Origin: Chrysopilus asiliformis
Lineage: Eukaryota > Arthropoda > Insecta > Diptera > Rhagionidae
Direction of reading: 5' to 3'
Assembly (NCBI GenBank): GCA_964034945.1
Contig: OZ035962.1
Location: 108,515,534-108,579,533, forward strand
Length of the DNA stretch: 64,000 nucleotides
The notes below the pieces were generated by a model. The model saw nothing but the letters and a program-made list of their open reading frames with translations. It did no database searches and had not been told where the DNA came from. This document shows, in pieces, positions 57,243-64,000 of the stretch (positions are counted from its first letter, which is position 1; each line of letters starts with the position of its first letter). Both the position numbers and the translations under genes were made by a program.

Positions 57243-58163
57243 TATTTTATATTTCGTCCTTCATTGGTGCAAACTGTTTTCGATTAAAGGCAAATATTAA
57301 TTCTGTATCCTTTTTTTCATTTGAACAAAGTCGGTCCACCCAAAAAAGTTATAATAATTTAAACTCGATTTACCCATAACGATCGAAAGATATATACGAC
57401 ATTTAATTTCTTAGATATCGATATAACTTCTTAATCTTAAGGCTTGAAACGATCTTCGATAGTAACTAAATCTGATTTCCCTCAAAACTGATTGATGGGC
57501 AATTTTTTATGTACCCCATTCACACAGCCAAAAAATTACGACGACTCACTGCGTGTGAAATTACGACGACTCACTGCAGTGAATTTTTTCTAATTTTGTT
57601 AAATAAGGAATTCCTCCAAACCGAGTTATGTTCACAAATTTTTAGAATTTATATTTTAGTTTTCAAATAACTTGCAAAAAATCGTTAGTTTTGAAAAATA
57701 TACAGATTACCTGAGTCGCCATCTTGTTTTTTTTTAAATTATGAAAATTGATTTATAAAATTTCCAGTTAACGAAACTTGATGAATAACAGACAGCAGGA
57801 CATTTTTGTTTATGTATTTGGCATTAACCTTTGGAAGGATCTGATATTTTTTTCAAACCGTAAAAAGTTAAAACATTGCAGCAAAACTTTCTATCATTTC
57901 TCATCTTTCTTTGGCATAGATATCCCACTTTTCGGGAAAAATTAGAATACCCTTCAAAGTTGTATTTTAAAAACATTCAAAATTTTAAGTTAAAACTTAA
58001 TTGCTGGTAACACCAAAAAGCGATTCTAATGCTTTATCAAATCAAACCATTTGAACTCTCTCAATTAACGGTGCTCGATTTTTCATCCGACATTGTAAAA
58101 AAAAACATCGTGGTAAGTTTTTGGATATTTTTGAAGAGTATTTTAAGGGAGTTTTTGAATAAA
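57243..58163. other. Intergenic region before the RING-finger gene
   Basis: No gene is seen. The GACGACTCACTGC word is doubled at about 57540-57575. The promoter of the RING gene should be within a few hundred bases of 58164. An in-frame upstream ATG at 58029 would add 45 residues without domain character. Confidence 0.4.
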
Positions 58164-58754
58164 ATGGATAAAAAGACATTGTGGATCCACTGCAATAAAT
58201 GTTTTGAGTTATTCGCGGATAAAAAGCAACGGTTTGGCATACTAACTTGTAAACACATATTTTGTGAGAAATGTTTAACTGGTAAGCGTTATATTAAATT
58301 CACCACAAAATGTCTGCCTCAAAACTAATCTCCTTTTTCCAATAAAGTTACTTACAAAGAAACATTCAATTGTTTTTTCTGTAAAAAACGTGTTGGATGC
58401 AAACAACTGGACTCTTCTCTACCACCGGAAGTCTCAAGGCTATTCCAAAAATCTCCCTGGGAGAAATGGGAGAATTTTCATTCTGTTATACCGTTTCAAA
58501 TTAAACAAAGAATGCATTTATTACAAGGCGCAAATCATTTGGTAAGATTTGATTTTTACAAAGTTTGTATTTTATTTATTCAAAAGTTCTATTTGTAGGA
58601 GAGTAAAACGCGAAAAATTGAAATAAATATCGAAAACTCCAAGAAAAAATGCCTTACATTACTCGAAACTGCAAATAAATTAAAGGAGTTGCGTACGCGT
58701 TTGGAAATTGAAGCAAAATCACTTCAGGATCAAATAAAGAATCTGAACAAATGA
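58164..58754 (+). CDS. RING-finger protein, Zip3/RNF212-like, 155 aa, three exons
   Basis: Exons 58164-58281, 58348-58541 and 58599-58754 join in frame with GT-AG sites and small introns (66 and 57 nt). Residues 10-51 form a C3HC4 RING: C10, C13, C29, H31, C34, C37, C48, C51 (HCNKC, LTCKHIFCEKC, NCFFC). Then comes a middle block with LPPEVSRLF and PFQIKQRMHLL, and a C-terminal helical region from about 105, rich in Lys, Glu and Leu, likely coiled coil. Short proteins with one N-terminal RING and a coiled coil include the meiotic crossover factors Zip3, RNF212, HEI10 and the fly Vilya, Narya and Nenya, which act as SUMO or ubiquitin ligases on the synaptonemal complex. The WIHCNKC start near residue 8 fits that group. 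The start ATG at 58164 is preferred because the RING begins at once. The assignment to meiosis is inferred from family likeness only. Confidence 0.78.
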
Positions 58755-58828
58755 TGAGGGAGCTTTAAAGTTTAAAATTTTCACTTATAACATGTTAAAT
58801 ACATATTGTAATTTCTTTCTCAAGTTGT

Positions 58829-58834
58829 AATAAA
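58829..58834 (+). terminator. Probable polyadenylation signal of the RING-finger gene
   Basis: AATAAA 75 nt after the stop codon, the expected distance for a short 3' untranslated region. Confidence 0.6.
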
Positions 58835-60200
58835 AACTCTTACTACACTCAGAATAAAAATCCGGTATAATATTTGCATTTCGCATTGTAAATATCAGCG
58901 ATAAAAATTTATCGTGTAAAATATTCGATTGTGCTATTTCCAATATAAAATTGTAGGTTTGTTTATAATAACATGATTTTCAAATACAAAATTATCACGT
59001 AGAAGTATAAAATCATACTTTTCAATTATAAAATAATTGTTACTACATATATTTTTAATTTTACAGTGAAAATAGTAAAATCAATCGCATTTCATATCAT
59101 TTGACGCCATTCTTTTATCTCGGTTTACTGAAATATATTTGTTAACTTTGTAATTTCTGAGGGCAACTTCTAATGTAATTTGAAATAAAACAATATTTTT
59201 CAACTATAACTTATTTGAATATATTTCTCCCAGCTAATAAAAATGTATACAATTCTTCATTTAATTTTGCATTTTATGCTTATTGTTAGTAAAAATATAT
59301 TTTTTCCTTCTGTAATTCTTAAACAAGATAAACTCTGATTGAAATTTACAACAATTCACTTTTATTGATTTTTAAAATCATTCTTTTAAATTTCATTTTG
59401 TTTGAATGTGTAATTTTATTACCTTTCTTGAATTCTATGCATTCAATTCGTTTTATAGGCATTTTATTGACTAAGCAGCAAAATCGGATTCACTTAATTC
59501 TAATTAAAATATAATTGTATAATGTTTAACGTATTTTGCGATCTTACTTACTGTTTTTTTTTTCATTTAATAATTTCTTTTATCAACGCGCGAGTTTTAC
59601 AAGTGAATACTTTAGGTTTAGGAGGTTAGAAGCGCCCATAAAATTCTTTAAAATGGAGCACATCGAGAGATTGTAGATATACTTTTACTTTTGAATACTT
59701 TTTTTTTGATTATATAACTTTTTTTTTCTTTTTCGTCAGATTTTCGTCTGCTGTTAAATATACGATTGTTACAATTGTAGCTAATTTAGTTATAATTAAG
59801 TAGTAGTACGGTGCAGTTTATATGGAAATCAGTGTAAAAATCTACATAAATCCAATTATTATATGTAGTAGTAATCAAGACTAGATTTCCGTCGGTCAAC
59901 AGTTTAATTTCTATCCTTTATAAGTTTTTAACTTTCATTTTCATAATTGTCATAAATTTCTTTTGATATTATAAGTATTTATATTAATTTGGAAAATATT
60001 TCTTAATAAAACATAATTTAAATTAATAGTCAGGGTTAGTTTTCTTTTCGTTTCTGTCCGTTCCATGGAGAAAAGTTTTCCCTAACCCATTAAAAACTAA
60101 AATCTTATCTGAATTTGCCTTAGGTGTCCAAAAATCGAAGTGCATTAAAAAACAGAAAATATCAATCTTTGGAGCACCCAAAATCTCGAGAGTCTGCGTT
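58835..60200. other. No gene seen
   Basis: Very AT-rich. A CACTCAGAATAAAAATCC word at 58853 resembles the end of the TA-flanked family, but no partner end is found. Confidence 0.35.
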
Positions 60201-60206
60201 GCCCTG

Positions 60207-60575
60207 TCTAAAGTCGGCACCACACTCTCGCCGAATGCACCAGAATTATGCGACCGAGAACGCACGTTGGTGGGTTCGACTTGATCTGCTATGATTTGTC
60301 CAAGTTTAGATATATTCTGCTTAGCAGTCGGCATCGGCCTTGGGCCGCTTTGCCTAATGAGTTCAGTTCTGTGTTTGCCTACGTACCAAAAACATCTGAC
60401 TGTAGTGCGCGATGTCTGAGTGATCAAACGCGGAAGCATCAATTCAATGGATTTTCAATAATTGATTGATGACTGACACTCGGCGAACGTTTGCGAAAAT
60501 GTAGATGTGGTTAGCAGACGCGCGTTCGCGCAGGTCTGTCGAATCGCTCTTACCTGCAGTTAGCGAGAGTGTATA
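60207..60575. repeat. Possible degraded foldback element
   Basis: The left part TAA-AGTCGGCACCACACTCTCGC resembles the starts of the TAA-flanked foldback elements. At the right GCAGTTAGCGAGAGTGT is a partly matching complement, and CGGCGAACG/CGTTCGCG words lie between. The right TAA is not evident. A minus-strand open frame at 60023-60442 runs into it and is therefore doubtful as a gene. Confidence 0.35.
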
Positions 60576-60579
60576 TTGA

Positions 60580-61690
60580 TTTGCATTGCTAAATAGCTGA
60601 CGAAATAGACAGGCGAAAAATATGTCATACTACAGGATTAAACTTAAAGATTTTCTTGAATTTTTAAATTTAACTTTTTCAGCACTGAATTAAATTCTTT
60701 TTTGTCACGTTAGGTCCGAAAAGTCCAACTTTTTCTGAAATTGATAGTAGGTAATTAAGTTTTGAATTGATTGGAATACCTACCAATAAGCCAAGAATCC
60801 AAAAAAAATTTTCTTAGCTTAGCTTTTAAAAATCTCAAATTTCAGTCAATTGAAGGGAAATGATGTTTTTCCGACTGGTTGGAAAACCAACCACTGATTC
60901 TGAAAGGGCTAGTTTTGTCTCATAACATTTTCTCAGTTAATTTTCAAGATATTAAATTCAATTTTGTTTTTAATTCATTCCAAGAATTAAAATAAAAAAT
61001 ATCACAAGGAATTTATCCTCAAACAGTGTATATTTTAATTTCAGTTTTTTTTTTAAAAAAAGCTTAGCTAAAAATTTTTGATCCCATCATAATGTTTTTC
61101 AATTTTTTTTTATTATTTCCAATACTTCCATAAAGACTGCCCGCACTGAAAAAGGATTGAAATTGAATTAAGATTGTGATTGCTTGCATTTCTTTCGCTA
61201 AAGTATATTGTTTTGCCGCAGCCGCTTTTTAATATTAATTTAGCAATAACTCTAATAAATATTCACTTTTATTACAATATTTTCAAAACTTTTTTTATAA
61301 CTCTTCAACCGTTCTTTAAAAATTATTCTAATACTTCCATTATAAAATTTCAACAAGTCAAACAAAACAATTTGATTCACAAACCCAAAAACCAAATTTG
61401 TTTTTCATCCATAATTTCCTATCACTTTTTTTGTTTTTTTGATTTTGTTAGAAAAACATTTTCAACCTTTTGCTAATTACGATTGCTTTTAGTGAGATTT
61501 TGTTTTGTAATTTGATTACTAAAAATTTTTGTGACCATTTCATGGTGGAGATATGCCAAAATATATACAAGTGTTAATTTCAAAAAGAAATCCTTTTAAA
61601 ATTCTTTCAGTGCTTCTTAATGACGCTAGAAGAACTAAAATAATAAATAATGCAGAATTATTAGAAACTTCTTTCAATTTGCAGATTTAC
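60580..61690. other. No gene seen
   Basis: AT-rich with no recognised coding frame or repeat. Confidence 0.35.
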
Positions 61691-61975
61691 CGTCGTATTC
61701 CATGTCTAGGACTAATCGGTGGAGTGCTCATTGGAGTCGGTGGTGCAGAGTTTCCAGCGCGCCCCGACGTCACTGGCCAATTTGAACCCGCGAAATGCGT
61801 TCGGGGTGGAGAACAGCCCAAATAAATCGCTGATCCTGTGTCTGGTCCACCAGATAAATCCAGCCTTGATCCATGGACGGAAGATGGAGCAGACCCTAAA
61901 ATACAAAGAAAAGTCAACAAGTATTAGATACAAAGCAGACCTTAAAATACAAAGAAAAGTGAATAAGTATTAGAA
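61690..61975. other. GC-richer patch followed by a short direct repeat
   Basis: 61690-61870 is GC-richer than its surroundings and open in more than one frame, but I recognise no protein. Then a block of about 45 bp (containing AAAATACAAAGAAAAGT and AAGTATTAGA) is repeated twice at 61895-61975. It may be a fragment of an unidentified transposon. Confidence 0.35.
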
Positions 61976-62061
61976 TTAAACGGATCGACAGGATATTAGA
62001 AATCAAGGACACAACAAGACATAGCTGCAACATTCCGCTCACCGTATTAAATATCGGTATG

Positions 62062-62333
62062 CACTCAAAAAAATGGAGGCTAACTCGACGACCTACATAC
62101 GGCGTAATTGGCCTCGGGCAGGCGCGCGTTCGCCTGCATGTTGGCAAGTGAAACTGAGTTGACCTGTGGTCGGAGAAATTCTGAAATTAAGCCACCAGCA
62201 GGTGAAGTAGGGCATTGGGAGCTGCACGAGTTGACCTTAGATAGGTTAACTCTGACCGCTAGCTGGCTTACAGACACCTCTGTAAGGTCAGAGTTAACCT
62301 GACAAAAAGTTGACCTGGACATTTTTGTGAGTG
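62062..62333 (+). mobile_element. TA-flanked miniature element, copy 3
   Basis: It begins CACTCAAAAAAATGGAGG and ends CATTTTTGTGAGTG. Same interior as 16283-16596 but without the internal duplication. The flanking TA is displaced by two bases on each side (TATG and TGTA). Confidence 0.75.
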
Positions 62334-62485
62334 TGTAGTACTAGAGGACCTAGTAGGGGAGTTAGGTTTATAATGGACAAAAAACGTCCTTTATAGATGG
62401 CATGTCTAATGATTAAAAGGGATCCAAATAACTTCAGAATAGCAGAAGACAGCAGAAGAAGGGTTAAAAACAGGTAGGAGTGGGG

Positions 62486-62491
62486 TTTATT
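62486..62491 (-). terminator. Possible polyadenylation signal of the Ser/Thr-rich gene
   Basis: TTTATT on the + strand is AATAAA on the minus strand, 93 nt past the stop at 62584. Confidence 0.45.
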
Positions 62492-62583
62492 TATTTGGTA
62501 AGAAAATTTGTTTCGTGATATTCGAGTAAATTTGGGACTAAAAATCTAGCACAGAATTCAAATCTCCAGCTCTAACATATTTC

Positions 62584-62934
62584 CTAGTAGTATTTCTTAC
62601 CCGTATAGGAGTATAGCCCCGCCGGACTACTTCTCGGCCGAATTGAGCTAAAGGTGCTTGCGCTTCGTGTAAGTCCACAACTTGTTGTTGTTTTTGTCGT
62701 TGTCGTCGTGGTACTGACTTTCGTCGCCGTGGTGGAAGAACTTTTGGTGGAGTTCGGGATCGCTTCATTTTCATCGATGCTCGGCTGGCCCCGACTTCCG
62801 CTACTCCGTCTTTGTGCGTATTTCGGTGAGGTTGGACAAGATTGACTTGAAGATGGCGGTGGCGCCAATCGACCACGACTGCGCGTTGACGATGTGCTGG
62901 CCTTTCTTCGAAAGATCCCCTTTGAGGAATCCAT
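62584..62934 (-). CDS. Ser/Thr-rich basic protein, 116 aa, function unknown
   Basis: From ATG at 62934 the minus strand encodes a complete 116-residue protein, basic and rich in Ser, Thr, Arg and Pro. Visible parts: RRKASTSSTRSRGRLAPPPS near the start, SPKYAQRRSSGSRGQPSIDE, a Thr run (STTTTTTKTTT, about residues 75-87) and the end AGLYSYTGKKYY. No folded domain is recognisable and it should be largely disordered. A 73-nt intron (62946-63018, GTAAGT to CACCAG) sits 11 nt before the ATG, joining a 5' exon ending at 63019, which supports this frame over the longer overlapping one (62538-63011). Further upstream exons could lie beyond the window centre towards 63.1 kb. The balanced third-position GC against an AT-rich background supports selection on this frame. 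Confidence 0.5.
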   Translation of the reverse strand: MDSSKGIFRRKASTSSTRSRGRLAPPPSSSQSCPTSPKYAQRRSSGSRGQPSIDENEAIPNSTKSSSTTATKVSTTTTTTKTTTSCGLTRSASTFSSIRPRSSPAGLYSYTGKKYY

Positions 62935-62945
62935 GTTGCATACCC

Positions 62946-63018
62946 CTGGTGAAATTTAATTATCACATAGCATAAATTATTGCGAGTGCATTTCAGGGCT
63001 AGTGAATTCAAAACTTAC
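62946..63018 (-). other. Short 5' intron of the Ser/Thr-rich gene
   Basis: Minus-strand donor GTAAGT at 63018 and acceptor TTTCACCAG ending at 62946, a typical small insect intron. Its presence is the main reason to believe the gene is transcribed. Confidence 0.45.
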
Positions 63019-63019
63019 T

Positions 63020-64000
63020 ATGGTCATGAATGGCAATCAGCTACAATGTTTTTTTGAGGAATGTGCGTTCGAAAACCAAGCATTAACGCTCAAAGAAATC
63101 AAAAGGTCTTAAAACAAATCAATAGCGTAACTTCAGTGCATGCAACAAGTATTCTGCAGTTAAAAATTAAATTTTTTTCGCAAATAAGTTTGGTAAGTAG
63201 TTGTAGCCGTTTTGTAGCTGTTACGAAAGGTTGTAAAATATTGTTATGATCTCTAAAAGAGTCTGTCTAATATTCCACTATTAACCGCTTGAGGAGAAAT
63301 CTTTGCATAATATAGTAAAAAATCTTTTTAGAACCTTCGAAAGAAAAATAAACTAAATCTGAAACACACGAAAATATTTTCCAGCATAATTGGAAATCGG
63401 AAAATGACAAAAATTGATGGTAACAAAATTACAAATTCCTCTTGCCACGAAAACAAATTGATCTTCTTTTGATAAATTAATCTTATTTTAATTAAATGTT
63501 CAATCATTCTCGGAAATTTAAAAACCTTTTTTAGAACACCGAAGATTAAGAAATCATAACGCTTTAACTTGTCGCTTTCTTTTTTGTAACCAAAGTAAAG
63601 GTTTTTTTTTTGAAATTCTAGATATGTTTGATTTTTCAAAACCTACTTTCCTCCTCGCCTGTTTTTTGTAATGAAATTTAATACCGTCATCATATTACTA
63701 CTGATCCCTCCTCATAATGTTGACATATTTTATAAAGATATATAAATAATTGTTTGGTTTTATTAACTCGATTTCTGCAAATAAGAATTCTTGGTCCTGC
63801 AGAAAAAAATGTATGAACCTAAAAAACGCTTTCTGTTGTTCTAAAAAAAAACGTTTCCTCTACAAATAAAACCCTGTTTTAACGTTCCCTCCATGACCGA
63901 CAATTTAAGCGCTTTTTTTATGAGACCTGGTTTTAAGGGGCAGATATTCGGTGGCTGTGAAAACTTCGCGAGTGGTTACACCACCCTAGTTGCGCCGAAG
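63020..64000. other. Right edge, no gene recognised
   Basis: AT-rich with short chance frames. The last 150 bases are GC-richer but too short to assign. Confidence 0.3.

Noticed and set aside
60023..60442. 139-codon minus-strand frame as a gene
   Set aside because: Its first part overlaps a probable degraded foldback element and no domain is recognised.
62538..63011. 157-codon frame overlapping the Ser/Thr-rich gene
   Set aside because: It reads through the 73-nt intron-like sequence and is the shifted frame of a better-supported coding sequence.

Overview
The window looks like AT-rich animal, most probably insect (fly-like), nuclear DNA. It has one large intron-rich gene with GT-AG splice sites, very few open coding stretches and dense small transposons. 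No ribosome-binding sites, operons or CRISPR arrays are visible. The species cannot be named from the sequence alone.

The centre of the window is a complete receptor-type guanylate cyclase gene on the + strand (40503-55064, 19 coding exons, 1208 residues by my splice reading, guanylate cyclase 32E-like). Its introns carry several transposon copies, but its reading frame is intact. About 3 kb downstream is a small three-exon RING-finger gene on the + strand (58164-58754), similar in layout to the Zip3/RNF212 meiotic crossover proteins. A Ser/Thr-rich short gene with a 73-nt 5' intron lies on the - strand near the right edge (62584-63019). No pathway links these genes; they are simply neighbours.

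The left 40 kb has almost no convincing host coding sequence and is best read as a layered record of transposons. It holds: Helitron-type elements with a 3' hairpin and CTAG or CTGG ends; DINE-like elements with a GTCC/GTCT microsatellite core; foldback elements flanked by TAA; piggyBac-like miniature elements flanked by TTAA; a TA-flanked mariner-like miniature family; a 370-bp family with perfect 8-bp target duplications; a truncated Jockey-like retrotransposon; and a 1.12-kb element at 31951-33073 with 30-bp terminal repeats, 19-bp subterminal repeats and a broken THAP plus leucine-zipper gene, which I read as a P-element relative. Several are nested in a readable order of insertion. The P-like element is the strongest candidate for something not previously described.
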